Source: Armatimonadota bacterium
Lineage (GTDB): Bacteria; Armatimonadota; Zipacnadia; Zipacnadales; UBA11051
NCBI GenBank assembly: GCA_003542955.1
Contig: DPJP01000423.1
Coordinates: forward strand, 23,086-33,355
Direction: 5' to 3'
Length of the DNA stretch: 10,270 bases
In this document: positions 1 through 7,458 of the stretch, one piece after another
Numbering within the stretch: the first letter of the stretch is position 1
Layout of the letters: each line of letters opens with the position of its first letter
Made by a program: the position numbers and the translations under genes
Notes under the pieces: generated by a model
What the model was told of the DNA's origin: nothing
What the model saw: only the letters and a program-made list of their open reading frames with translations
The model's database searches: none

Positions 1-1
1 G

Positions 2-1444
2 AACGCATTTTCCTACCATGGCGCCGCTGAGAACGACGCGCCCGCCATTTGCACGGTAGGCTACTGGTTCTGGGACGCCTACAGCTTCCAGGCGGCTGTG
101 AAGCCGGCCGATGACGGGGCCGTCGGCATCGTGCTGTACTTCCAGGATACCGACAACTACATCGCCGTGCGGTGGTTGGGCCGCGACCATCCGGAGGGTG
201 GTCGGCTGCAACTGGTGACCGTGCGCAACGGGGAGCGCTCTGCGATAGCGGAGGAACGTGGCGGCTTCATCCCCGAGCAGTGGTACGAGATGCGGGCAGC
301 CCTGACCTCCGGTGTCATTCACGTGTGGGTTGACGACGAACTGCGCCTGGTCGCACAGACCGACGCCCTCGGGCAGGGCGCGGCCGGGCTGTATGCCGAG
401 AGCGCCGCGGGAGCATTCTTCGATGACGTGGTGTGTGGCCCCTGGGACTTGTTCGTCGAGGACTTCTCACAGGACTCGCCGGGCAAGTGGATGCCGATCA
501 AGGGCGGCTTCGCGCATGCGGACGGCCACTATGTCGTCAAGGGCGATGATGCTTCGCTGGCAGTCAGCGGGCGGAAGGTCTGGACGCGCTACAGGTACTC
601 CGTAACGGTTCGGCCCGGCAACGGCGGCGGGTGCGGGCTGGTCGTCGGCTACCAGGATCCCGCCAACTACTGCCTGGTCCGCTGGGCGCCGGCCGGGCCG
701 TCGTACGCGGGCAAGGCGCAGGTAGTGCGCGTCAAGGACGGCGAAGAGCACGTGCTGTCGGAGGCGCCCATTACCGTCCCGATTAAGACCTGGTACAGGG
801 CGACGGCGCAGCTTGTCGATGGGCTCGTGTCTCTCGATCTCGAGGGCCGCAGGCAGGTGGATGCCTTCGTTCCGGATGCCCAGCAGGGCGCGATAGGCGT
901 GTTCGCGCAGAATGCGCGCGCAACGGCCTTTGACAACGCCGTCGTCGAAGTCATCCCTCCGCGGCGGCCCGCGCGCATTACCAAGGAGTTCACGGACATG
1001 TCGCAGCACCCCGAGATGTCCGAATGGGCCTCGACTGCCGCGCCGTGGGTTAAGCCTGACGGCGCCTCGGCGACCTGGTGGACGAAGGGCGACTACTTTG
1101 GTGATCATGCGCTGGTGTTCACCGTGCCCGATGTGGCGGCGAGCACAGGCGTGGTGAACCTGCTGGTAGGCGCCGCGGGGCCGGACGACCCGAAGGCGCA
1201 GAAGCTGGCCATCGCGACGACGGCGGGCTCGCATGGTGTGGGCCTGACGCTCTCCTCGGGTGGAGGAGTCGTCGCCGAGGCGAAGACCGAACTGTCGCAG
1301 GGCGAGGCCGTCATCAGTCTCGAGCGGCGTGCGCACTGGCTGGTCGTGCTGGTGAACGATGCCGTGGCCATGCAAGTTGACGTGCGGAAGCTGCCGGAGC
1401 CCCGGAAGCAGCCGGAGGAGCCGGTGGCGCAACAACCCAACTGA
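2..1444 (+). CDS. Secreted or surface protein with tandem concanavalin-like (LamG/DUF1080-type) repeats, 5' partial
   Basis: The frame is open from base 2 with no stop, so the gene starts outside the window; 480 residues are visible. A GTG at 98 lies inside the first repeat and is not a believable start. Three related beta-sandwich units can be seen. Unit 1 covers about residues 1-145, with GIVLYFQDTDNYIAVRW and a closing FFDDVV. Unit 2 covers about 150-317, with GLVVGYQDPANYCLVRW and a closing AFDNAVVEV. Unit 3 is more diverged, about 330-465, with WWTKGDYFGDHALVFTVP and LVVLVNDAVAMQVDV. The pattern of short strands, aromatic 'NYxxVRW' and a late 'W..... V.dg.v.v.vdd' strand fits the concanavalin-like lectin/glucanase fold. 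That fold in this context usually binds or trims polysaccharide, but I see no catalytic residues I could name. The tail is rich in Pro, Gln and Glu. It lies 41 nt upstream of the 1400-residue gene, which carries a similar domain, so a shared surface role is inferred. Confidence 0.8.
   Translation, partial: NAFSYHGAAENDAPAICTVGYWFWDAYSFQAAVKPADDGAVGIVLYFQDTDNYIAVRWLGRDHPEGGRLQLVTVRNGERSAIAEERGGFIPEQWYEMRAALTSGVIHVWVDDELRLVAQTDALGQGAAGLYAESAAGAFFDDVVCGPWDLFVEDFSQDSPGKWMPIKGGFAHADGHYVVKGDDASLAVSGRKVWTRYRYSVTVRPGNGGGCGLVVGYQDPANYCLVRWAPAGPSYAGKAQVVRVKDGEEHVLSEAPITVPIKTWYRATAQLVDGLVSLDLEGRRQVDAFVPDAQQGAIGVFAQNARATAFDNAVVEVIPPRRPARITKEFTDMSQHPEMSEWASTAAPWVKPDGASATWWTKGDYFGDHALVFTVPDVAASTGVVNLLVGAAGPDDPKAQKLAIATTAGSHGVGLTLSSGGGVVAEAKTELSQGEAVISLERRAHWLVVLVNDAVAMQVDVRKLPEPRKQPEEPVAQQPN
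80..445 (+). repeat. Lectin-like protein repeat, unit 1 of 3
   Basis: This coding-level repeat aligns by eye with the stretch at about 590-955 in the same gene. Both share a YSF/YSV strand opening, a hydrophobic 'G-V-V/L-Y/G-Y/F-QD' strand, an N-Y-x-x-V-R-W motif, a V-R/K-x-G-E turn, a W-Y-x-x-x-A strand and a final F-D-D/N-x-V-V strand. The nucleotide sequences differ clearly, so the duplication is old. Confidence 0.65.
590..955 (+). repeat. Lectin-like protein repeat, unit 2 of 3
   Basis: This is the second copy of the beta-sandwich unit, aligned by eye with 80-445. It begins at the YRYSVTVRP strand and ends at FDNAVVEV. A weaker third copy follows at about 990-1395 and is recognisable mainly by its terminal 'WLVVLVNDAVAMQV' strands. 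Confidence 0.65.
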
Positions 1445-1471
1445 GCGTGCAATGCCGACGACGAGTGGAGC

Positions 1472-1476
1472 GGGAG
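1472..1476 (+). promoter_or_regulatory. Shine-Dalgarno of the 1400-residue protein
   Basis: GGGAG lies 9 nt before the ATG at 1486. A second purine run, AGAGAGG at 1478-1484, is only 1 nt from the ATG and is too close to be the main site. The site supports the ATG at 1486, which also opens directly into a signal peptide. Confidence 0.5.
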
Positions 1477-1485
1477 TAGAGAGGC

Positions 1486-4400
1486 ATGAGGCAGAGACCA
1501 GTTCTCGGACTTGCGATCGCAGTGGGCGTATTGCTGGTGACGGCAGGTGGAATCGCACATGCCGCGTCTGTGGAGTCCGCGCTCCAGAGCTTCCGGGAGG
1601 GCTACTATGAGTTGGCGGCGCACGAGCTGAAGGTGATTGTGACCGCCAACCCGGCAGACCTCGGCGCAGCGTATTGGCTGGCGCGATGTGAGATCGCGAC
1701 CGGTGACTTCGTCGGGGCCGAGAACCGCCTGCAGGCCCTGCTGACACAGAAGCCTGACTCGGTCGAGTCCCGCTACTGGCTCGCAGAATCGCTGGCGGCC
1801 CAGGGCCGAGTTGATGACGCGGTTGCCGGCTTCAAGGCCGTTCTGCAACTGGATCCGGATCACGAGGCCGCGACGGCCGCCATCAACCACTACAAGAAGA
1901 TGGCCGACCACGTCATAGTCGCCGAGACCGGTGGCTTCTCGGGCTTCGTCGCGGAGAAGCTGTCACTGGATGTCAACAGCATCGAGTTGTACTCATCCAA
2001 CGTCTACGACTACACCTTCTCTGACGCCCCGACCGACTGGCTGGCACGCTCCGGCCTCTGGAACGCGACAAGTCGCTGGACCTGCTCACCGCAATGGTCC
2101 TGGTACGGCGGCTACTCCCCCGACGGCATCGCGGCGTTCTGGAACAAGCGAGAGTTTGTGGGCGACATCGTCGTTGAGATGTACTTCGGGTTCAAGATGC
2201 GTCTAAACCGCTCCCCGACCTACCTGCCGCCCAACGACGTCAATATCAGCATCTGCGGTGATGGCGCCAACCCTGACAGCGGCTACAGCTTCGTCATCGG
2301 TGGCGATGACAACCGCTGGACGCGCATCTACAGGGGCACGAAGGTACTGGCCGAGACGCGCGAACTCGCCGGGCTGTGGCCGATTCTCGAGGACGGACAG
2401 CCGGGCACCTACGAGTGGCACCGCAAATGGTGGGGCGTCCGCGTGCGCAAGTCCGGCGGTCTGTTGCAGGTGTACCTGGACAACAAGCTGGTGCTGCAGA
2501 CGGAGGACGACCAGCCGCTGCCGGGCGGCCGGGTGGGGCTGTGGACGCTGCGCAACGACATCATCATGCCGCGGATCAAGGTCTACTACGAGGAGGAGAA
2601 GCGCGTCCGCAGCCCGCTCCCCGACGAGGAGCGCACCCCACTTCGGGCGGCCGAAGCGAAGGAAGCGCTCTTCAGGCTGAGTAGCGCAACGCACCCTTCG
2701 GTGCAGAACGGCTTCGAGAACGGGCTGGACGGCATCATCACCCGAGATGAGGATCAGGGCGCGCAGCTTGCCATCGTCGACCGAAAGGACCAGGGGCGAT
2801 GTCTGCAACTGGTCAACCGTGCGGGCGGCGGCAGCTTCGGCGCCACGCTGTACAAAGGGCAGTTCGACGCCGCGCAGATGCCGATACTCAGCTTCGACTA
2901 CAACGTACCGGGCGACGTGAAGGTGAACCTGCACCTGCTCTGCGGCGAGCAGACCTACGAGATCGTGTTCACGGGCAAGGACCGGCCGGCGCCGGGCAAT
3001 GTGCGCCTGGGCGCCATCGAGTCGGTCACCGCCGACGGGCAGTGGCATAGCGCGAGGTTCGACCTGCTGTCACACCTGCAGGCGCTGATGCCGGGGAAGA
3101 CGAGCTTCAGTTGCAGCGACCTCTGGGTCGGCAATGCGACCAATGAGGACTACCTGCTGGCGGGCTTTGGCGGCAACCCGCTCCGGGCGGCATGGTACCT
3201 GGATAACCTCCACATCGGGCGCCCGAGCGGCAGCGACCTGAAACTCGCTATCGCCCCGGTGAAGGGTGACATCAAGGCCTACGCCGTGTCGGTGAACAGT
3301 GACGCCGGGGGCTCAGCGGGCGACGAGGTGACAACGCAGGAGCGCAGCGCGGAATTGAAGCTGCCGGGCGCCGGCACCTGGTACGCGCACGTGCGGCCGC
3401 AACTGGCGGATGGGAGTTGGGGGCCGCAGGTCAGCTACCGTGCGGGAGTTGACGCCCAGGCTCCGGTGGTGGGGGAGGTCAGCCCGAAGCCGGAAACAAC
3501 AATCTGCGATGAGGTCGTCAGGATTGCGCTGGCCGATCCCGGCGGCAGCGGAATCGACGTCAGTGCGCTCGCCGTCTCTATCAACGACCAGAAGAGAGCC
3601 GTCGGCAGCCCGGGTGTGGTGTGGGATGCGGCTGCCTCGGCTCTGCTCATCGACGCGGGGCCGGCCGGCGTAGACTTGCAGGACGGCGCGTCGCAGGCGA
3701 TCGTTGTGAGCGATATCAAGGACCGCGCCGGGAACGCAGCTGAGCCGCTGATGCTGGCGTATCCAGTCAGCTACGCGGCCGACAAGCGGCCGCCCGCCGC
3801 CCCGCAGATGACGATGGCCGGAGCCTACCTGGTTGATGATACCTTCGAGGAGAACCTCGGCGGATGGGAGCCCTACGGCGGCGCGGGTGAGGCGCGCCTG
3901 TCTCTGGACCGCGAGAGTGCCTTCAACAGCCAGTCATGCCTGAAGCTGTTCAATCCCGTCTACGGCGGGCGCTTCGGGGCGAAGATCACCTCTGAGATGT
4001 TCGAGGCCGGCAAGCACCGCATCGTCTCATTTGACTACAAGTGTGACGACCGTCTCCGCGTGGACCTGGTGGTGTATGTCAACGGTGACCTGAAGGCAAT
4101 CAAGTTCACCGACAACGACAACAACCTGGGTGTTATCGGCGCCGTGCCCAATGTCACCCGCGACGGCGAGTGGCGCCATGCGGAGTTCGATCTGTACGAG
4201 ATGCTCAAGCGCGATGACCCGACTGCGGCCCACTACCAGGTGCGGAGCTTCTGGATCGGCGATTCGGGCAACCTGGGCAATCGCGTGGGGACGACCTACT
4301 ACATCGACAACTTCCGCATCATCCCGATTGTGTCCAACGCGCAGCCTCTGGAGCTTGCCTGGCGCAGCACCGACGCAGCCGGCCTGGCGGGTGTGAGCTG

Positions 4401-5688
4401 GATCACGGCCGCGCAGGGCGGCAATATGCCCGAGCGCACGCTCATGGCCGAGACACCGTCGCTCCAGATCAGTCTCCCCGACATGCTGCAGTCGTGGGTC
4501 TCGGTGCGGGCGCAGGATCGCGCAGGCAACTGGGGCCCGGCCACGCATCGCATGCTGCTGCTCGACGGGCAACAACCGCAGGCGTCGCCGGCATCGCCCC
4601 CGGCGGATGCGGTTACGGCCGTCTCAGAAACCGTCATCAACCTCGCCGATGTCGGCCCGGCCGATGTCGACCCGAACAGCATCCGCCTGCAGGTTGCCGA
4701 CAAGGAGTACACCATCTCCAACGAGGGGCTCGTGTACGAGCGCGAGAAGGGCAGACTTGTCTGGAACTGCGAGAACGTCTCCCCGACGCCGGTCGTCTTT
4801 CCTGACAAGACACCGGTCGGCGTCAAACTCCTCGCCGCGGCCGACTACGCCGGGAACCCGGCGGCGGCACTTCCCGCCTGGACATGGACGCTGTCGTATG
4901 ATCAGGACAAGACCGGCCCGACAATGCGCGAGGTTAACTCGCCCACGCACCCCGTGCTGGTGGCCGACACGTTCGAGACCTCTCTTGGTGGGTGGCAGAA
5001 CCGCGGCGGGAACAAGGGCGCCGACGTCGCACTCGATACCACCACGGCTGCCAGTGGCTCAGGGAGCGTCAAGCTGACCAACAAATCCGCCGATGGCGCG
5101 ATGTCGGCGCTCATCTACGGAACGCAGTTCTCCGCGGAGCAGTACCCCGTCGTCTCGTTCGACTACAGGATCGGGCCCGGCGTGAAGATCGACTTCGCGG
5201 CTTACATGGATGGCCGCTGGTGGCCGATCGGGTTCACCGATGGCGGCAGCGGCGCCATCGGGCAGGTTGCGGGAGTCAAGGCAGACGACCAGTGGCACCA
5301 TGCAAGCTTCGATCTGGGGAGGTTGCTGCGTGCCCAGAAGCGAAATGGAGCTCTGACGGTCGACTACCTGATCGTCGGTGACCGCAACTCGATGGACAAC
5401 GCGCAGGGCGCAGTCGCCTACTTCGACAACTTCATCATCGGCAATGTTGGAACAAAGGCGCCGCTGATGCGTTGGAGAGCCACGGACACGACCGGCATTG
5501 CGGGCTACAGCTTCGCGGTGGACGCGAACCCGCGGGCCGAACTGGATCAGACGTCAGAGGGCCTTGCAGTCGCCAAGCAGTTCGGCGAACTCGACCCCGG
5601 AGTGTGGTTCTTCCACGTGCGCGCGCAGGATGGCGCGGGCAACTGGGGTCCTGTGGCAACCTACCCATTCATGCACGGCAAGCCGTAG
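1486..5688 (+). CDS. Large exported TPR protein with a lectin-like domain and three jelly-roll/Fn3/Ig supermodules
   Basis: This 1400-residue protein starts with a signal peptide (residues 1-27: basic MRQR, hydrophobic core, AHA-A cleavage site). Three TPR-like helical hairpins follow at about 30-137, each ending near 'NPAD', 'KPDS' or 'DPDH'. A concanavalin-like domain lies at about 170-370 (GYSFVIGGDDNRW, LLQVYLDNKLVLQT, GGRVGLWT). Three supermodules then start at residues 407, 783 and 1158. Each opens with a ~165-residue jelly-roll module (DTFEENLGGW type opening, 'P.VSFDY', 'DGQW.HA.FDL', closing 'YIDNFRI'). Next comes an ~80-residue Fn3-like stretch ending in the motif VRAQDxAGNWGP, and in the first two an Ig-like domain of ~110 residues. 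The protein stops right after the third Fn3-like motif (HGKP end). No catalytic motif, lipobox, PEP-CTERM or LPXTG signal is visible. TPRs suggest protein partners and the other modules suggest glycan or protein binding outside the cytoplasm. The function beyond that is unknown. Confidence 0.85.
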   Translation: MRQRPVLGLAIAVGVLLVTAGGIAHAASVESALQSFREGYYELAAHELKVIVTANPADLGAAYWLARCEIATGDFVGAENRLQALLTQKPDSVESRYWLAESLAAQGRVDDAVAGFKAVLQLDPDHEAATAAINHYKKMADHVIVAETGGFSGFVAEKLSLDVNSIELYSSNVYDYTFSDAPTDWLARSGLWNATSRWTCSPQWSWYGGYSPDGIAAFWNKREFVGDIVVEMYFGFKMRLNRSPTYLPPNDVNISICGDGANPDSGYSFVIGGDDNRWTRIYRGTKVLAETRELAGLWPILEDGQPGTYEWHRKWWGVRVRKSGGLLQVYLDNKLVLQTEDDQPLPGGRVGLWTLRNDIIMPRIKVYYEEEKRVRSPLPDEERTPLRAAEAKEALFRLSSATHPSVQNGFENGLDGIITRDEDQGAQLAIVDRKDQGRCLQLVNRAGGGSFGATLYKGQFDAAQMPILSFDYNVPGDVKVNLHLLCGEQTYEIVFTGKDRPAPGNVRLGAIESVTADGQWHSARFDLLSHLQALMPGKTSFSCSDLWVGNATNEDYLLAGFGGNPLRAAWYLDNLHIGRPSGSDLKLAIAPVKGDIKAYAVSVNSDAGGSAGDEVTTQERSAELKLPGAGTWYAHVRPQLADGSWGPQVSYRAGVDAQAPVVGEVSPKPETTICDEVVRIALADPGGSGIDVSALAVSINDQKRAVGSPGVVWDAAASALLIDAGPAGVDLQDGASQAIVVSDIKDRAGNAAEPLMLAYPVSYAADKRPPAAPQMTMAGAYLVDDTFEENLGGWEPYGGAGEARLSLDRESAFNSQSCLKLFNPVYGGRFGAKITSEMFEAGKHRIVSFDYKCDDRLRVDLVVYVNGDLKAIKFTDNDNNLGVIGAVPNVTRDGEWRHAEFDLYEMLKRDDPTAAHYQVRSFWIGDSGNLGNRVGTTYYIDNFRIIPIVSNAQPLELAWRSTDAAGLAGVSWITAAQGGNMPERTLMAETPSLQISLPDMLQSWVSVRAQDRAGNWGPATHRMLLLDGQQPQASPASPPADAVTAVSETVINLADVGPADVDPNSIRLQVADKEYTISNEGLVYEREKGRLVWNCENVSPTPVVFPDKTPVGVKLLAAADYAGNPAAALPAWTWTLSYDQDKTGPTMREVNSPTHPVLVADTFETSLGGWQNRGGNKGADVALDTTTAASGSGSVKLTNKSADGAMSALIYGTQFSAEQYPVVSFDYRIGPGVKIDFAAYMDGRWWPIGFTDGGSGAIGQVAGVKADDQWHHASFDLGRLLRAQKRNGALTVDYLIVGDRNSMDNAQGAVAYFDNFIIGNVGTKAPLMRWRATDTTGIAGYSFAVDANPRAELDQTSEGLAVAKQFGELDPGVWFFHVRAQDGAGNWGPVATYPFMHGKP
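2704..3219 (+). repeat. Jelly-roll module A of the TPR/lectin protein
   Basis: Residues 407-578 of the 1400-residue protein. Landmarks shared with the other two copies are FENGLDG (opening), LQLVN, ILSFDYNV, IVFTGKD, DGQWHSARFDL and WYLDNLHIG (closing). This is the most diverged copy: it lacks the 'DTFE' start and has an extra loop near YLLAGFGGNPL. The fold call (CBM-like beta jelly-roll) rests on length and strand pattern only. Confidence 0.65.
3832..4323 (+). repeat. Jelly-roll module B of the TPR/lectin protein
   Basis: Residues 783-946. Landmarks are DDTFEENLGGWEPYGG, CLKLFN, HRIVSFDYKC, AIKFTDND, DGEWRHAEFDLYEML and YYIDNFRII. It aligns well with the copy at 4957-5445, which shares DTFE..LGGW, KFTD/GFTD and the order of all strands. 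Confidence 0.7.
4957..5445 (+). repeat. Jelly-roll module C of the TPR/lectin protein
   Basis: Residues 1158-1320. Landmarks are ADTFETSLGGWQNRGG, SVKLTN, PVVSFDYRIG, PIGFTDGG, DDQWHHASFDLGRLL and AYFDNFIIG. It is followed by an Fn3-like stretch ending VRAQDGAGNWGP, close to the stop, with no Ig-like domain after it. Confidence 0.7.
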
Positions 5689-5708
5689 GCACGGGGACGG
5701 CGGGGACT

Positions 5709-5716
5709 GGAGAGAG
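5709..5716 (+). promoter_or_regulatory. Shine-Dalgarno deciding the membrane protein start
   Basis: GGAGAGAG sits about 10 nt before the ATG at 5727, the first start after the stop of the previous gene at 5688. The frame itself is open further upstream, inside the large gene, but starts there have no comparable purine run and would give a long unconvincing overlap. Confidence 0.45.
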
Positions 5717-5726
5717 ATACCGGCGC

Positions 5727-6242
5727 ATGGACGAACGTCACGAGAGGCCACCAGAGACGACCAAAGCGCCGAAGCAGGCGTGTGAGTGCAGCACGTGCTC
5801 ACTCCTTTGGCGTCTCAGTCTGACCTTCCTCCTCGGGCTTGTGGTGATGGCCGTTGTCGCAGTCTCCGCGCGCGTGTTGCCGGGCGACCCGGACATCTGG
5901 ACTGCGGTGCCGTTCGCGCAGGACCTCGGCCACAAGGCAGCGGTGTTCGTGCCCTACGTGCTTGTACCGTTTCTGGCCATCGGCCTGACTGCGGCGGTCG
6001 TCAACTACTTCCTGGGCTCGCACGGCGGGTTCCAGTGGTGGGGCGAGTTCGCCGGCCTGGGGGCGGCCGCAGTCAGCGTCATCTGGAGCCTCGAGGTCGT
6101 CTTCAACAGGACATACACCGCCGGCGTCAACGCCGACGTCTCGGGCAGCTTCATCGTCCAGGTGTTGGTCATCTGCCTGCTGGCCAGCGTCATCGGCGGA
6201 CAGGTCGGTCGCACCATCGCGGAGCGTCACGGTCGCCTCTGA
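5727..6242 (+). CDS. Four-helix integral membrane protein of unknown function
   Basis: This 171-residue protein is not recognised. A hydrophilic N-terminus of about 25 residues contains three closely spaced cysteines (CECSTC, residues 19-24). Four predicted membrane segments follow: about 31-51 (LTFLLGLVVMAVVAV), 71-97 (VFVPYVLVPFLAIGL), 105-126 (GLGAAAVSVIWSLEVV) and 142-160 (FIVQVLVICLLASVIGG). The C-terminus is short and basic (GRTIAERHGRL). The ATG at 5727 was chosen over starts inside the upstream gene because it leaves a 38-nt gap and has a purine-rich site before it. It follows the TPR/lectin gene on the same strand and may be co-transcribed. It resembles generic small multi-pass proteins with a periplasmic loop between helices 1 and 2 (DPDIWTAVPFAQDLG). 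No transporter signature was seen. Confidence 0.75.
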   Translation: MDERHERPPETTKAPKQACECSTCSLLWRLSLTFLLGLVVMAVVAVSARVLPGDPDIWTAVPFAQDLGHKAAVFVPYVLVPFLAIGLTAAVVNYFLGSHGGFQWWGEFAGLGAAAVSVIWSLEVVFNRTYTAGVNADVSGSFIVQVLVICLLASVIGGQVGRTIAERHGRL

Positions 6243-6316
6243 CCATCCTCCTCCCTCCCCGGCAGTTTTCATCGATCACGCCTCCTGGCCATGCAGGCAT
6301 GCCTCCGGGGCACATC

Positions 6317-6342
6317 GGCCCGCCGTTGTCGCGAGGCGGGCC
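6317..6342 (+). other. GC-rich hairpin before the EEP gene
   Basis: A perfect 8-bp inverted repeat, GGCCCGCC (6317-6324) and GGCGGGCC (6335-6342), encloses a 10-nt loop. It lies in the 120-nt gap after the membrane protein and 20 nt before the next ATG. No T-tract follows, so it is not a classic Rho-independent terminator. It could pause or partly stop read-through, stabilise an mRNA end, or shape the leader of the next gene. A 10-nt palindrome, AGGCATGCCT, lies just upstream at 6295-6304. Confidence 0.55.
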
Positions 6343-6362
6343 TCCGGCACTGGAACGACTGA

Positions 6363-7388
6363 ATGCACGCCCGTGAGACCATCTCAAACACCGAGCACGA
6401 GCGCAGCCCGCGCATCTATGTATCGGTCATCTCCCTGAGTGTCTGCGGCAGCTTGACGATGCTCTACCTGCTGCGACCACCGAATGTTGACCCCATCACG
6501 ATCTGGCCCTACTGGTTCTGGTCGCTGCCGGCGATCGTTCTGTCGGCGTTCGCGGTATCAAGCCGCAACCGCTTCTGGGGAATGATGACCGTCGGCGCGT
6601 GGTTCTTCGCAACGCTTGTCGTTGCCGAGGAGCCCGCGGCGCTCGCGCGTATGCTCACACAGAGCCCTCCCCCGATCAGCGCCCGGAGGCCGCCGGACTC
6701 GATGCGGATAGTCACGCTCAACTGCGCGGGTGGCGACGTCCGGGCTGCTGCCGAGAGCTTCATCTGGGACGCCGACATCGTGCTGCTGCAGGAGGCGCCC
6801 GCCGCCGCAGAACTCGACGCGCTTGTGGCCACACGCGATGGGTGGCAGAGCAGTTGCGCGCTGGACCCGGCGATTCTGGCCCGCGGGAGCATAGCGCCTG
6901 TGCCTGTTGGACAGGAGCAAGCCGCCTTCGTCTGCGCCGCCGATATCACGCTGCCCCACATCCCATCTATGCCGCCCGTTCGCGTCATATCCACCCGCCT
7001 GCTGCTGCCGTCGCTGCGCACGCGCGTCTGGCTCCCGGAGGTCTGGAGCGACGGCTTCGAGGCCAGGGCGGACCGGGAAGAGCAGATGAAGGCGGTGGCC
7101 GGCTTCGCCCGCGAGGGTCTCGGTACCATGCCGGTGATCGTGGGTGGCGACTTCAACGCCCCTGCGGGCGACTCGCTGTTCCGCGTCCTGCAGCCGGAGT
7201 TCCGTGACGCCTACCCCGAGGGCGGCGCCGGATGGCCCAACACGATCACCAACGACACCCCGATGTCGCGCATCGACCAGGTGTGGGTGAGCAGGCAGTT
7301 CGAGGTCGAGAGCGCTTGGGTGGTTCGCACGCAGCACTCCGACCATCGCGCGGTGGTGGTCGACCTCCGGCTGGTCAGAGGCCATTGA
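6363..7388 (+). CDS. Membrane-anchored endonuclease/exonuclease/phosphatase (EEP) family protein
   Basis: This 341-residue protein has three predicted N-terminal membrane helices (about 17-37, 45-66 and 71-88). A complete EEP domain follows from residue 113 to the end. Visible family motifs are MRIVTLNCAGG (N120), ADIVLLQEA (E144), VIVGGDFNAP (D263, N265), SRIDQVWVS (D305) and SDHRAVVVDL (D327, H328). These are the metal and phosphate-handling residues of the DNase I/exonuclease III superfamily, so phosphodiesterase or phosphatase activity is expected. The substrate (nucleic acid, lipid headgroup or other) cannot be told. The usual 'THL' motif in mid-domain reads STRLL here (Arg212), so one commonly conserved histidine is replaced. 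The order of helices then EEP resembles YafD-like proteins. The ATG at 6363 has only a weak purine site (GGAAC near 6352). Activity is expected outside the cytoplasm if the helix count of three holds, but topology is inferred. Confidence 0.85.
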   Translation: MHARETISNTEHERSPRIYVSVISLSVCGSLTMLYLLRPPNVDPITIWPYWFWSLPAIVLSAFAVSSRNRFWGMMTVGAWFFATLVVAEEPAALARMLTQSPPPISARRPPDSMRIVTLNCAGGDVRAAAESFIWDADIVLLQEAPAAAELDALVATRDGWQSSCALDPAILARGSIAPVPVGQEQAAFVCAADITLPHIPSMPPVRVISTRLLLPSLRTRVWLPEVWSDGFEARADREEQMKAVAGFAREGLGTMPVIVGGDFNAPAGDSLFRVLQPEFRDAYPEGGAGWPNTITNDTPMSRIDQVWVSRQFEVESAWVVRTQHSDHRAVVVDLRLVRGH

Positions 7389-7409
7389 GGGCGAACGGCA
7401 GAGCGGACC

Positions 7410-7445
7410 ACGGAATACACGGAACACACGGAAACAACGGCAAAG
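7410..7445 (+). repeat. Direct array of 9-nt ACGGAA-type units
   Basis: Units are ACGGAATAC (7410-7418), ACGGAACAC (7419-7427), ACGGAAACA (7428-7436) and a degenerate ACGGCAAAG (7437-7445). The spacing is exactly nine. Short arrays with this ACGGAA/ACAC look occur between genes in many environmental bacterial genomes, in my recollection; no role is known to me. Confidence 0.7.
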
Positions 7446-7458
7446 GCAAACGGCAGGG

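Noticed and set aside
98..100. GTG at 98 as the start of the first gene
   Set aside because: The same frame is open to base 2 and the residues before 98 align with the matching strand of the second repeat, so the gene continues upstream.
467..1747. A 426-codon open frame on the minus strand across the end of the first gene and the start of the second
   Set aside because: It is antisense to two well-supported proteins, has an Arg/Pro/His-rich composition typical of GC-rich shadow frames, and crosses a gene junction.
7410..7445. Possible CRISPR or iteron array
   Set aside because: Units of 9 nt with no spacers and only four copies, with no cas or replication gene nearby.
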